A DNA stretch of 64,000 bases from an uncultured Eubacterium sp. (GTDB lineage Bacteria; Bacillota; Clostridia; Lachnospirales; Lachnospiraceae), in NCBI GenBank assembly GCA_945920185.1, contig CAMEJP010000003.1:1-64000 (forward strand), in the 5' to 3' direction. The notes under the pieces were generated by a model that did no database searches, was not told the origin of the DNA, and saw only the letters and a program-made list of their open reading frames with translations. Position 1 is the first letter of the stretch, and every line of letters begins with the position of its first letter. This document shows, in pieces, positions 24,114-33,352 of this stretch. Both the position numbers and the translations under genes were made by a program.

Positions 24114-25196
24114 ATGGAATTTAATATTGCAGTTATCAAAGGCGACGGAATAGGCCCTGAGATAGTCACTGAGGCTATGAAGGTGCTTGATGCCGTGGCT
24201 TCAAAATACGGTCATAAGTTTAACTATACTCAGATACTTATGGGAGGCTGTTCAATAGACGCTTATGGAGTTCCTTTGACAGAAGAGGCACTTAATACGG
24301 CAAAGAACAGTGATTCGGTACTGCTTGGAGCGGTAGGAGGAAACGTCGGCAATTCAAAGTGGTATGATGTAGCTCCGAATTTAAGACCGGAGGCAGGACT
24401 TCTTGCCATAAGAAAAGGGCTTGAACTTTTTGCAAATATAAGACCGGCGTATCTGTTTGACGAGCTTAAGAGTGCATGTCCTTTAAAGGAAGATGTCATA
24501 GGCGAAGGTTTTGATATGGTTATTATGCGTGAGCTTACAGGAGGCATTTACTTCGGAGAGAGACATACCGAAGAAGTGAACGGCGTTCTCAAGGCTACGG
24601 ATATGCTGACATATGATGAAAATGAAATCAGAAGAATAGCTGTTAAGGCATTTGAAATAGCCATGAAGAGAAATAAACGCATTGTCAGTGTCGACAAGGC
24701 AAATGTCCTTGATTCTTCAAGACTTTGGAGAAAGGTGGTCAGGGAGGTTGCAAAGGATTATCCTGAAGTCACCGTAACGGATATGCTCGTGGATAATTGC
24801 GCTATGCAGCTTGTCATGAATCCGGGACAGTTTGATGTTATACTTACCGAGAATATGTTCGGTGACATTTTGTCAGACGAAGCAAGCATGATTACAGGTT
24901 CTATCGGAATGCTGTCATCTGCAAGCCTTGGAAGCACCAAGCTTGGATTATATGAGCCAAGTCATGGCTCTGCGCCTGATATAGCGGGAAAGAACATAGC
25001 TAATCCGATAGCTACGATATTGTCAGCAGCTATGATGCTTAGATATTCTTTTGACCTTGATACTGAGGCTGACGCTGTGGAAGCAGCAGTAAGAAAGGTA
25101 TTAAAGGAAGGTTACAGAACCGTTGACATTATGTCAGAGGGCTGCACACAGGTAAGTACTACCGAAATGGGCGATTTAATTTCTGCAAGAGTTTAG
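24114..25196 (+). CDS. leuB: 3-isopropylmalate dehydrogenase
   Basis: This 360-residue enzyme oxidises and decarboxylates 3-isopropylmalate to 2-oxoisocaproate in leucine synthesis, using NAD. Family motifs are clear: [34 protein letters not shown] (here MRELTGG), the metal/substrate region [16 protein letters not shown] and the NAD loop [18 protein letters not shown]. It stands alone: leuA, leuC and leuD are not in the window. It lies between yajC and ilvD in a run of closely spaced genes, so it is probably on the tgt transcript or a longer branched-chain operon. Confidence 0.97.
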   Translation: MEFNIAVIKGDGIGPEIVTEAMKVLDAVASKYGHKFNYTQILMGGCSIDAYGVPLTEEALNTAKNSDSVLLGAVGGNVGNSKWYDVAPNLRPEAGLLAIRKGLELFANIRPAYLFDELKSACPLKEDVIGEGFDMVIMRELTGGIYFGERHTEEVNGVLKATDMLTYDENEIRRIAVKAFEIAMKRNKRIVSVDKANVLDSSRLWRKVVREVAKDYPEVTVTDMLVDNCAMQLVMNPGQFDVILTENMFGDILSDEASMITGSIGMLSSASLGSTKLGLYEPSHGSAPDIAGKNIANPIATILSAAMMLRYSFDLDTEADAVEAAVRKVLKEGYRTVDIMSEGCTQVSTTEMGDLISARV

Positions 25197-25208
25197 GAGG
25201 AAATTTTG

Positions 25209-26879
25209 ATGAAAAGTGATACAGTTTTGAGAGGTACACAGCAGGCACCTCACAGGTCATTGTTTAATGCACTTGGTTTCACAAAGGAAGAAATGGAGAA
25301 ACCGCTTGTCGGTATAGTAAGTTCATATAATGAAATCGTTCCGGGTCATATGAACATCGATAAGATTGTCGAGGCAGTAAAGCTCGGAGTTGCGATGGCG
25401 GGCGGTACACCTGTTGTATTTCCTGCAATAGCAGTATGCGATGGTATAGCAATGGGACATGTGGGAATGAAGTATTCTCTTGTTACAAGGGATCTGATAG
25501 CTGATTCCACGGAGTGTATGGCTACGGCACATCAGTTTGACGCACTTGTAATGGTGCCTAACTGCGACAAGAATGTGCCGGGACTTCTTATGGCAGCAGC
25601 AAGAGTAAATGTCCCTACAGTATTTGTCAGCGGCGGACCGATGCTTGCAGGTAAGGTTAAAGGCTGTAAAACATCGCTTTCAAGTATGTTTGAGGCTGTG
25701 GGAGCATTTGCGGCCGGAAAGATTACACAGGAAGAGCTTGACGAGTATGAGAACAAAACATGTCCTACATGCGGTTCATGTTCGGGAATGTATACCGCTA
25801 ACAGTATGAACTGTCTTACTGAGGCACTTGGTATGGGACTTCAGGGCAACGGAACGATTCCTGCCGTATATTCTGAAAGAATTAAGCTTGCAAAGCATGC
25901 CGGCATGAAGGTTATGGAACTTCTTGAAAAGAATATACGACCAAGAGATATTATGACTGAAAAGGCATTTATGAATGCTCTTACGGTAGATATGGCACTC
26001 GGCTGTTCAACCAACAGTATGCTTCATCTTCCTGCAATAGCAAGAGAGGCAGGCGTTGAGCTGAATGTTGATATAGCAAATGCAATAAGTGCAAAGACAC
26101 CTAACCTTTGTCACCTTGCTCCTGCCGGACATACATATATTGAGGAACTTAACGAGGCTGGCGGCGTATATGCCGTTATGAACGAGCTTAACAAGAAAGG
26201 TCTTCTGTATACGGATATTATTACGGCTACAGGAAAAACAGTCGGAGAAAATATTGAAGGCTGCGTAAACAAAAATCCTGAGGTCATAAGACCGATAGAA
26301 AATCCATATAGTGAAACAGGTGGAATTGCGGTTCTTAAAGGTAACCTTGCTCCTGATTCAGGCGTTGTAAAGCGTTCGGCAGTTGTTCCTGAAATGATGG
26401 TTCATGAAGGACCTGCAAGAGTATTCGACTGTGAAGAGGATGCTATTGCAGCAATAAAGTCAGGAAAGATTGTAGCAGGTGATGTTGTCGTTATAAGATA
26501 TGAAGGACCGAAGGGCGGACCGGGAATGAGAGAGATGCTTAATCCTACATCTGCCATTGCAGGTATGGGACTTGGTTCAAGTGTTGCACTTATCACGGAC
26601 GGACGTTTCTCGGGTGCATCACGAGGCGCTTCTATCGGACATGTGTCACCTGAGGCAGCAGTAGGCGGTCCTATTGCTTTGGTTCGTGAGGGCGACATTA
26701 TCAAGATTAACATTCCTGAGAATACGCTTAACGTGGACATTTCCGATGAAGAAATGGAAGCAAGAAGAAAAGAGTGGAAGCCTAGAGAACCAAAGGTTAC
26801 AACCGGTTATCTTGCCAGATACGCATCTATGGTTACATCAGCCAACAAGGGTGCGGTATTGGAAATTAAGAACAATTAG
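25209..26879 (+). CDS. ilvD: dihydroxy-acid dehydratase
   Basis: This 556-residue iron-sulfur dehydratase makes 2-oxo acids for valine and isoleucine. The cluster cysteines are in PNCDKNVPG and [17 protein letters not shown]; the Mg/substrate region includes [12 protein letters not shown] and [11 protein letters not shown]. The ATG at 25209 has AGGAGG at the right distance; the TTG three bases earlier is not needed. leuB is 12 bp upstream and ilvB 15 bp downstream, so they form one unit. Confidence 0.98.
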   Translation: MKSDTVLRGTQQAPHRSLFNALGFTKEEMEKPLVGIVSSYNEIVPGHMNIDKIVEAVKLGVAMAGGTPVVFPAIAVCDGIAMGHVGMKYSLVTRDLIADSTECMATAHQFDALVMVPNCDKNVPGLLMAAARVNVPTVFVSGGPMLAGKVKGCKTSLSSMFEAVGAFAAGKITQEELDEYENKTCPTCGSCSGMYTANSMNCLTEALGMGLQGNGTIPAVYSERIKLAKHAGMKVMELLEKNIRPRDIMTEKAFMNALTVDMALGCSTNSMLHLPAIAREAGVELNVDIANAISAKTPNLCHLAPAGHTYIEELNEAGGVYAVMNELNKKGLLYTDIITATGKTVGENIEGCVNKNPEVIRPIENPYSETGGIAVLKGNLAPDSGVVKRSAVVPEMMVHEGPARVFDCEEDAIAAIKSGKIVAGDVVVIRYEGPKGGPGMREMLNPTSAIAGMGLGSSVALITDGRFSGASRGASIGHVSPEAAVGGPIALVREGDIIKINIPENTLNVDISDEEMEARRKEWKPREPKVTTGYLARYASMVTSANKGAVLEIKNN

Positions 26880-26894
26880 AAAAAGAGGTGCGAT

Positions 26895-28577
26895 ATGCAG
26901 TTAACAGGCGCAGAAATAGTTATTGAATGTTTGAAAGAACAAAATGTAGATACAATATTTGGTTATCCGGGCGGTACCATACTGAATATCTATGATGCTT
27001 TGTATAAGCACCAGGATGAAATAACACATATACTTACATCGCACGAGCAGGGTGCTTCTCACGCTGCCGACGGATATGCAAGGGCAACCGGAAAGGTCGG
27101 AGTATGCTTTGCTACAAGCGGTCCTGGTGCAACCAATCTTGTAACAGGTATTGCAACAGCTTATATGGATTCTATTCCTTTGGTGGCAATTACCTGTAAT
27201 GTAGGCGTAAGCCTTCTTGGAAAAGATACGTTTCAGGAGATTGATATTGCAGGCGTGACAATGCCTATCACAAAGCATAACTTTATTGTAAAGGATGTTA
27301 CAAAGCTGGCTGATACAATAAGACGTGCATTTGCCATTGCAAAGACCGGAAGACCGGGTCCTGTTCTTATCGATATTACAAAGGATGTTACATCCAATGT
27401 GACAGAGTATACAAGAGTTACACCAAAGCCAATAGAGAGAATTACGGAGACGATAAAGGAAGCTGATATCGAGGAAGCGGTAAGACTCATAAGCGAGTCA
27501 AAGAAGCCTTTCGTATTTGTGGGAGGTGGCGTTATCGCGTCAGGTGCTTCTGAAGAACTCAGAAAGTTTGTTAAGAAGGTTGACGCACCTGTTACAGACA
27601 CTCTTATGGGCAAGGGTGCATATGATGGTAGTGATGACTATTATATGGGCATGCTTGGTATGCACGGTACCAAGGCTGCTAACTTAGGCGTTACAAAATG
27701 TGACCTCTTAATTACTGTCGGCGCAAGATTTTCTGACCGTGTTACAGGAAACACAAGTCAGTTTGCAAACAATGCAAAGGTGCTGCAGTTTGATGTGGAC
27801 CCTGCTGAAATCAATAAAAACATTATGACAAATGCCAGCGTAATAGGCGATGTCAGAGAAATATTAAAGAGAGTAAACGGAAGACTTGAGCAACAGAAGC
27901 ATACTGAATGGGTAGAAGAGGTAAAGGCACTTTCTGAAAAGTTCCCGTTAAAGTATGACACTTCAATACTTACAGGTCCTTATATTATGGAAAAAATATA
28001 CGAGGTTACAAACGGTGATGCCATTATTACTACCGATGTAGGACAGCATCAGATGTGGGCAGCCCAGTATTACAGGTATAAGGAGCCAAGAACCTTCCTG
28101 TCATCAGGCGGACTCGGAACAATGGGTTACGGACTTGGTGCGTGCATAGGTGCTAAGGTTGGAAGAAAGGATAAAACTGTTATCAATATAGCCGGTGACG
28201 GATGTTTCAGAATGAATATGAATGAGATTGCTACGGCTACAAGATACAATATACCTATTATTCAGGTTATATTTAATAACCACGTTTTGGGTATGGTAAG
28301 GCAGTGGCAGACTTTATTCTACGGAAAGAGATATTCTTCAACAATACTTGAGGACAGCGTTGATTTTGTAAAGCTTTCAGAGGCTATGGGAGCGAAGGCT
28401 TACAGAGTTACCACAAAAGAGGAACTTGAGCCTGTACTTAGAGAGGCGATAGATCTTAATATTCCTGTTGTTATCGAGTGCGTAATCGATAAAGATGACA
28501 AGGTATTTCCAATGGTATCTCCTGGCGGAGCCATTGAAAAAGCATTTGACGCTGATGATTTGAAGAATAACAATTAA
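26895..28577 (+). CDS. ilvB: acetolactate synthase large (catalytic) subunit
   Basis: This 560-residue thiamine-diphosphate enzyme condenses pyruvate with pyruvate or 2-oxobutyrate. Motifs: FGYPGGTILNIYDAL, the catalytic Glu in SHEQGASHAADGYAR, the FAD-binding middle domain, and the TPP/Mg motif GDGCFRMNMNEIATATRYNIPIIQVIFNNH. It has normal length. Unlike most ilvB genes it is not followed by the regulatory subunit gene ilvN: the next gene, after a promoter, is serC. The small subunit must be elsewhere or absent. Confidence 0.97.
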   Translation: MQLTGAEIVIECLKEQNVDTIFGYPGGTILNIYDALYKHQDEITHILTSHEQGASHAADGYARATGKVGVCFATSGPGATNLVTGIATAYMDSIPLVAITCNVGVSLLGKDTFQEIDIAGVTMPITKHNFIVKDVTKLADTIRRAFAIAKTGRPGPVLIDITKDVTSNVTEYTRVTPKPIERITETIKEADIEEAVRLISESKKPFVFVGGGVIASGASEELRKFVKKVDAPVTDTLMGKGAYDGSDDYYMGMLGMHGTKAANLGVTKCDLLITVGARFSDRVTGNTSQFANNAKVLQFDVDPAEINKNIMTNASVIGDVREILKRVNGRLEQQKHTEWVEEVKALSEKFPLKYDTSILTGPYIMEKIYEVTNGDAIITTDVGQHQMWAAQYYRYKEPRTFLSSGGLGTMGYGLGACIGAKVGRKDKTVINIAGDGCFRMNMNEIATATRYNIPIIQVIFNNHVLGMVRQWQTLFYGKRYSSTILEDSVDFVKLSEAMGAKAYRVTTKEELEPVLREAIDLNIPVVIECVIDKDDKVFPMVSPGGAIEKAFDADDLKNNN

Positions 28578-28580
28578 GTA

Positions 28581-28609
28581 TTGACTTTAGTTTAATGAAG
28601 TAATAAAAT
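28581..28609 (+). promoter_or_regulatory. promoter of the serC operon
   Basis: TTGACT (28581-28586), 17 bp, TAAAAT (28604-28609). In the leader, CGAAGAA (28640-28646) and TTCTTCG (28650-28656) form a short hairpin just ahead of the GGAGG site. Confidence 0.75.
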
Positions 28610-28670
28610 TAAGTGTATTGATAAAAATATAACATATGACGAAGAAAAATTCTTCGGAATGGAGGAAGAA

Positions 28671-29753
28671 ATGGCAAGAGTTTATAATTTTTCAGCCGGT
28701 CCGGCTGTATTACCGGAAGAGGTTTTGAAAGAAGCTGCGGCAGAAATGCTTGATTACAATGGTACAGGTATGTCTGTTATGGAGATGAGCCACAGATCAA
28801 AGGCTTATCAGCAGATAATTGATGATGCAGAAAAGGACCTCAGGGAGCTTATGAATATACCTGACAATTACAAGGTACTATTCTTGCAGGGTGGAGCTTC
28901 ACAGCAGTTTGCTATGATTCCAATGAATCTTATGAAGAATAAGAAGGCTGCCTATATTATTACAGGTCAGTGGGCAAAGAAAGCATATCAGGAGGCACAG
29001 AAGTATGGTGATGCAAAGGCAGTAGCTTCATCAGCAGATAAGACATTCTCTTATATTCCTGACTGCAGCGACCTTGATATTGATGATGATACAGATTATG
29101 TATATATATGTGAGAATAACACAATTTACGGTACAAAGTATAAGGAACTTCCTAACACTAAAGGAAAGATTCTTGTATCAGATGTGTCTTCCTGCTTCCT
29201 TTCTGAGCCGGTAGACGTTACAAAGTACGGAGTAATATATGGCGGTGTTCAGAAGAATATCGGACCTGCCGGTGTGGTTATAGTTATTATCCGCGAGGAC
29301 CTCATAACAGAGGATGTGCTTCCGGGAACACCAACCATGCTTCAGTATAAGACTCATGCAGATAACGGTTCTATGTACAATACTCCTCCATGCTATGGTA
29401 TATATATTTGCGGCAAGGTGTTCAAGTGGATTAAGAAGCAGGGCGGTCTTGAAGCTATGAAAGAGCGCAATGAAAAGAAAGCTAAGATTCTCTATGATTT
29501 CCTTGATTCAAGCAAACTTTTCAAGGGTACGGTAGTACCTAAGGATCGTTCTCTTATGAATGTTCCTTTTGTTACGGGAAATGAAGAACTTGACGCTAAG
29601 TTTGTTAAGGAAGCTAAAGAAGCAGGCTTTGAGAACCTTAAGGGTCACAGAACAGTCGGCGGTATGAGAGCCAGCATTTACAATGCTATGCCTATTGAAG
29701 GCGTAGAGAAGCTTGTTGAGTTTATGAAGAAGTTTGAAGCTGAAAATATGTAA
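28671..29753 (+). CDS. serC: phosphoserine aminotransferase
   Basis: This 360-residue class V aminotransferase makes O-phosphoserine from 3-phosphohydroxypyruvate and glutamate. The opening RVYNFSAGPAVLPEEVL is diagnostic of SerC, and the PLP lysine lies in YGGVQKNIGPAG. The ATG at 28671 has GGAGG five bases upstream; the ATG at 28659 belongs to that ribosome site. serA follows 16 bp on and DUF1015 next, the common clostridial serine cluster. Phosphoserine phosphatase (serB) is not seen here. Confidence 0.98.
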   Translation: MARVYNFSAGPAVLPEEVLKEAAAEMLDYNGTGMSVMEMSHRSKAYQQIIDDAEKDLRELMNIPDNYKVLFLQGGASQQFAMIPMNLMKNKKAAYIITGQWAKKAYQEAQKYGDAKAVASSADKTFSYIPDCSDLDIDDDTDYVYICENNTIYGTKYKELPNTKGKILVSDVSSCFLSEPVDVTKYGVIYGGVQKNIGPAGVVIVIIREDLITEDVLPGTPTMLQYKTHADNGSMYNTPPCYGIYICGKVFKWIKKQGGLEAMKERNEKKAKILYDFLDSSKLFKGTVVPKDRSLMNVPFVTGNEELDAKFVKEAKEAGFENLKGHRTVGGMRASIYNAMPIEGVEKLVEFMKKFEAENM

Positions 29754-29769
29754 TAGTCGGAGGCATAAA

Positions 29770-30933
29770 ATGTATAAGTACAATTGTTTAAATCCTATCG
29801 CAGGTGTAGGTCTTAATCTTTTAACAGATGAGTATACAAAGGTTGAAGATTTGTCAGAGGCAGATGCAGTTCTTGTAAGAAGTGCCAAGATGCATGATAT
29901 GGAGCTCCCTGATAAGCTTCTTGCAGTTGCAAGAGCAGGAGCCGGAGTTAACAACATCCCTCTTGATGAGTGTGCAAAGAAAGGTATTGTAGTATTCAAT
30001 ACACCGGGTGCAAATGCCAATGGTGTAAAGGAGCTTGTTATAGCAGGTATGCTTCTTGCTTCAAGAGATATTACAGGAGGTATCAACTGGGTTGCTTCAC
30101 AGGCAGGAAGCGAGACTATAGCTGCTGATGCAGAAAAGGAAAAGAAGAAATTTGCCGGATGTGAGATTAAGGGCAAGACTCTTGGCGTTATCGGACTTGG
30201 AGCCATAGGCGTTCTGGTTGCAAATGCTGCAATAGAGCTTGGCATGAATGTGTATGGTTATGACCCATATCTTTCTGTAAATGCTGCGTGGAACCTTTCA
30301 AGCGAAGTTAAGTATGCAAAGACTTTGGATGATATATATGCAAACAGTGATTATATTACAATCCACGTTCCTCTTCTTGATTCTACAAAGGAAATGATTA
30401 ACGAAGAAGCCATAGGAAAGATGAAGGACGGAGTCGTAGTTCTTAACTTTGCAAGAGATATTCTTGTTGATGAGCCTGCTATGCTCAAGGCACTTGAGGC
30501 TAAGAAGGTTAAGAAGTATGTTTCAGATTTCCCTAATACTACGACAGTATGCAAAGAGGGTACGATTGTCATACCACACCTTGGAGCTTCTACTGAGGAG
30601 TCAGAAGATAACTGTGCAGTGATGGCAGTTAAGGAAATAAGAAATTACATTGAAAACGGTAATATCGTAAATTCCGTAAATTATCCTGCATGCGATATGG
30701 GTGTCTGCACAAAGGCAGGACGTATAGCAATATGCCATAAAAACATTCCTAATATTATAAGCCAGTTCACAACAGCAGTAGCTGAGGCAGGCATCAATAT
30801 TTCGGATATGGTAAACAAGAGCAGAGGCGATTATGCATATTCAATGTTAGACCTTGACCACGAGGCTACAAAGGATTTGGCTGATAAGATTTCTGCTATT
30901 GACGGAGTTATCAAGGCAAGAATTATAAAGTAA
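29770..30933 (+). CDS. serA: D-3-phosphoglycerate dehydrogenase with ACT domain (short form)
   Basis: This 387-residue enzyme makes 3-phosphohydroxypyruvate, the first step to serine. The Rossmann motif is GVIGLGAIGVLVA. The catalytic Arg sits in LNFARDILVDE (the residue after it is Asp rather than the usual Gly), the Glu lies in the following region and the His is in IPHLGASTEESEDN. A C-terminal ACT domain (about 315-387, KNIPNIISQFTTAVAEAGINI) likely binds serine for feedback control. The ATG at 29770 has GGAGG upstream. It is the compact SerA type common in Clostridia and Bacteroides. Confidence 0.96.
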   Translation: MYKYNCLNPIAGVGLNLLTDEYTKVEDLSEADAVLVRSAKMHDMELPDKLLAVARAGAGVNNIPLDECAKKGIVVFNTPGANANGVKELVIAGMLLASRDITGGINWVASQAGSETIAADAEKEKKKFAGCEIKGKTLGVIGLGAIGVLVANAAIELGMNVYGYDPYLSVNAAWNLSSEVKYAKTLDDIYANSDYITIHVPLLDSTKEMINEEAIGKMKDGVVVLNFARDILVDEPAMLKALEAKKVKKYVSDFPNTTTVCKEGTIVIPHLGASTEESEDNCAVMAVKEIRNYIENGNIVNSVNYPACDMGVCTKAGRIAICHKNIPNIISQFTTAVAEAGINISDMVNKSRGDYAYSMLDLDHEATKDLADKISAIDGVIKARIIK

Positions 30934-30970
30934 TATATCAGATTAAGATATTTTAAGAATCTGCAAATTA

Positions 30971-31004
30971 AAAAGGCTTTCAGGACAATATCTGAAAGCC
31001 TTTT
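30971..31004 (+). terminator. terminator or attenuator between serA and the DUF1015 gene
   Basis: AAAAGGCTTTCAG (30971-30983) pairs perfectly with CTGAAAGCCTTTT (30992-31004). The next gene starts 29 bp on with no clear promoter between, so some read-through is likely. Confidence 0.8.
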
Positions 31005-31032
31005 ATAAACCGAAAGAAAAGGAGATAAAAGT

Positions 31033-32271
31033 ATGGCAATAGTAAAACCGTTTGTATGTATAAGACCAAATGAAGAAGTGGCAAGCCGTGTTGCAGCATT
31101 ACCATATGATGTGTACAACAGAAAGGAAGCCTGCAAGGTAGTAGCAGGGGAGCCGTTGTCATTTTTAAAGATTGACAGGGCAGAAACACAGTTTGATGAC
31201 AGTGTTGACACATATGATGCGAGAGTGTATGCAAAGGCACGCCAGATGCTTGATGAAGAGATTGCTGACGGAACATTTATCACCGATACGGATAAGGCTT
31301 ACTATATATATGAGCTTACCATGAACGGAAGGGTTCAGACCGGCATAGTAGCTTGTTCATCAATAGACGATTATCAGAATGATGTTATTAAAAAGCACGA
31401 GAAGACCCGTGCTGATAAGGAAGTAGACAGAATCAATCATGTCGATGTGTGCAGCGCACAGACAGGACCTATTTTCCTGGCTTACAGGGCAAATGAGGTG
31501 ATTAATGCCACTATAGAAAAGGTAAGACAGAATAAGCCTCTGTATGATTTTGAGTCTGATGACGGCATAAGACATACCGTATGGAAGATTGGAAATCCGC
31601 AGGATGTTTCAACTATAGAAAATGCTTTCTTAAACGTAGAAGCTACATATATAGCCGACGGACATCACAGGGCAGCTTCCGCTGTCAAGGTCGGATTAAA
31701 GAGAAGAGAAGAAAATCCGGGATATACCGGTAATGAAGAATTTAACTTCTTTTTATCTGTCCTTTTCCCTGACGAACAGCTTATGATAATGGATTATAAC
31801 AGAGTGGTAAAGGACCTTAACAAAAATACGTCAAGCGAATTTATCAAAAAAGTTTCTGAGGCTGGCTTTACGGTAAATGAAATTGGAAAGCAGGAGTACA
31901 AACCTCAGCGTAAAGGCACATTCGGAATGTTTCTTGATGGCGTATGGTATGAGCTTGTGGCAAATGACAGTTTGAAGAGTGATGACCCTGTAGAGGGACT
32001 TGATGTAGCCATACTTCAGAATAATCTGCTCACACCCGTACTTGGCATAGGTGACCCTAAGACTGATAAGCGAATTGATTTTGTCGGAGGAATAAGGGGA
32101 CTGACAGAGCTTGAAAGACGCTGCAACGAAGATATGAGAGTGGCATTTTCAATGTATCCTACCTCAATAGCCGAGCTTTTTGCTGTTGCAGACGCAGGAC
32201 TTTTGATGCCTCCAAAATCTACATGGTTTGAACCAAAGCTTAGAAGCGGATTGTTTATTCACAGAATATAG
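31033..32271 (+). CDS. DUF1015 family protein of the serine cluster
   Basis: This 412-residue protein belongs to DUF1015 (PF06245), with the characteristic VRPNEEVASRVAALPYDVYN-type opening (here CIRPNEEVASRVAALPYD) and the conserved ADGHHRAASA motif in the middle. It has no signal peptide or membrane helix, so it is cytoplasmic. Its biochemical role is not established as far as I know, but it recurs next to serC and serA in clostridia, suggesting a link to serine or phosphoserine metabolism. Here it lies 99 bp after serA behind a terminator-like hairpin, and a strong terminator follows it. Confidence 0.88.
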   Translation: MAIVKPFVCIRPNEEVASRVAALPYDVYNRKEACKVVAGEPLSFLKIDRAETQFDDSVDTYDARVYAKARQMLDEEIADGTFITDTDKAYYIYELTMNGRVQTGIVACSSIDDYQNDVIKKHEKTRADKEVDRINHVDVCSAQTGPIFLAYRANEVINATIEKVRQNKPLYDFESDDGIRHTVWKIGNPQDVSTIENAFLNVEATYIADGHHRAASAVKVGLKRREENPGYTGNEEFNFFLSVLFPDEQLMIMDYNRVVKDLNKNTSSEFIKKVSEAGFTVNEIGKQEYKPQRKGTFGMFLDGVWYELVANDSLKSDDPVEGLDVAILQNNLLTPVLGIGDPKTDKRIDFVGGIRGLTELERRCNEDMRVAFSMYPTSIAELFAVADAGLLMPPKSTWFEPKLRSGLFIHRI

Positions 32272-32300
32272 TTATATCTCATATAGAAATAAAAAGAATA

Positions 32301-32337
32301 AGCTGAGAAGAATTGTTGATGTTCTTCTCAGCTTTTT
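32301..32337 (+). terminator. terminator of the serine cluster
   Basis: AGCTGAGAAGAA (32301-32312) pairs perfectly with TTCTTCTCAGCT (32322-32333) and is followed by TTTT. Confidence 0.92.
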
Positions 32338-32388
32338 GCATCTCACGGAAAATCGTATATTTTATCCGGTTAAATCAGAAGAATGTAT

Positions 32389-33222
32389 TTATAGCCTGTC
32401 AGCCCAGTTTTTAAACATATCTATCCAGCAGGCATTTTCCGGCTGAATTTTTGTACCATCCTTTGTGTTTGTTTCCTGTGTACAAAGAGCAAGACCGTGA
32501 GATCCTCTCGGGAAAACATGGTATTCAAAAGGAATATTGTGGGCGCGAAGCGCCTGTGCCATAAGAAGAGAGTTCTCAAGAGGAACTGAATTGTCTTCAA
32601 AAGTATGCCACATAAAAGTCTTAGGAGTGTACTCATTTACCCTGTTCTCTATGGATACTTCTTCTAAAAGCCCGTTGTAATTGCTGCCAAGAAGTCGTAA
32701 GAAAGAGTCCCTGTGTGCAAACTGTCCCGAAGTTATTACAGGGTATCCGAGAAGAAGACCGTTTGGCTTTAAAAGCTCTTTTTCAATATTAAGGGAAGAA
32801 GATATGTAATCGTCATGCCACATGGTTCCAAGACATGCTGCTAAGTGACCACCGGCAGAAAAGCCTGCAACGATTATCTTGTCAGGATTGCATTTGAAAA
32901 TTTTAGCGTTTGCTCTTATGAAGGATATTGCACATGCAAGTTCAAAAAGCTGGCACGGAAATGCGTTTGGAACAAGGCTGTACCTTAATACGCAGGCATT
33001 GTATCCAAGACTGTTCATTCTGATGGCAACAGGTTCACCCTCTCTGAATGAAAGGTGTCCGTATCCGCCGCCGGGACATATGAGAATGAGAGGTCTGTCA
33101 TATGTACCCATAAGATCCTCATCCCTGTCCAATATGTATGATGTAAGTGTAGCACGTGTATCGTCATGCGGTATATTAAGCGCGGCATAATCAAGATTGA
33201 TTTCCATCGTTTCGTGAAGCAT
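32389..33222 (-). CDS. alpha/beta hydrolase, acetyl-xylan-esterase-like (BD-FAE group)
   Basis: This 277-residue cytoplasmic esterase has no signal peptide. It has the oxyanion segment ICPGGGYGHLS, the nucleophile in GFSAGGHLA, and candidate triad acid and base in EDNSVP and GSHGLAL. The layout matches small intracellular acetyl-xylan or feruloyl esterases of gut Firmicutes that remove acetyl groups from imported oligosaccharides. GGAGG lies about eight bases before the start on the minus strand. It is a single gene facing its neighbours; a minus-strand promoter with TTGTGT, 18 bp, TACAAT fits at 33285-33256. Confidence 0.88.
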   Translation of the reverse strand: MLHETMEINLDYAALNIPHDDTRATLTSYILDRDEDLMGTYDRPLILICPGGGYGHLSFREGEPVAIRMNSLGYNACVLRYSLVPNAFPCQLFELACAISFIRANAKIFKCNPDKIIVAGFSAGGHLAACLGTMWHDDYISSSLNIEKELLKPNGLLLGYPVITSGQFAHRDSFLRLLGSNYNGLLEEVSIENRVNEYTPKTFMWHTFEDNSVPLENSLLMAQALRAHNIPFEYHVFPRGSHGLALCTQETNTKDGTKIQPENACWIDMFKNWADRL

Positions 33223-33255
33223 TTTTGTTCCTCCGAGTCAAATTTATCTGCCATA

Positions 33256-33285
33256 ATTGTACTAAAAAAAAAATGTAAAACACAA
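33256..33285 (-). promoter_or_regulatory. possible promoter of the esterase gene
   Basis: On the minus strand TTGTGT (33285-33280), 18 bp, TACAAT (33261-33256). Confidence 0.4.
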
Positions 33286-33308
33286 GGGTTTTAAAGCGAT
33301 TTTATTTG

Positions 33309-33317
33309 TGCTATAAT
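33309..33317 (+). promoter_or_regulatory. extended -10 promoter of glgB
   Basis: TGCTATAAT ends at 33317, an extended -10 element. No good -35 is present (TTTTAA at the right distance). Confidence 0.55.
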
Positions 33318-33352
33318 GTATCTGTAAAATATGCAGAGAAATGAGGTAGCCT

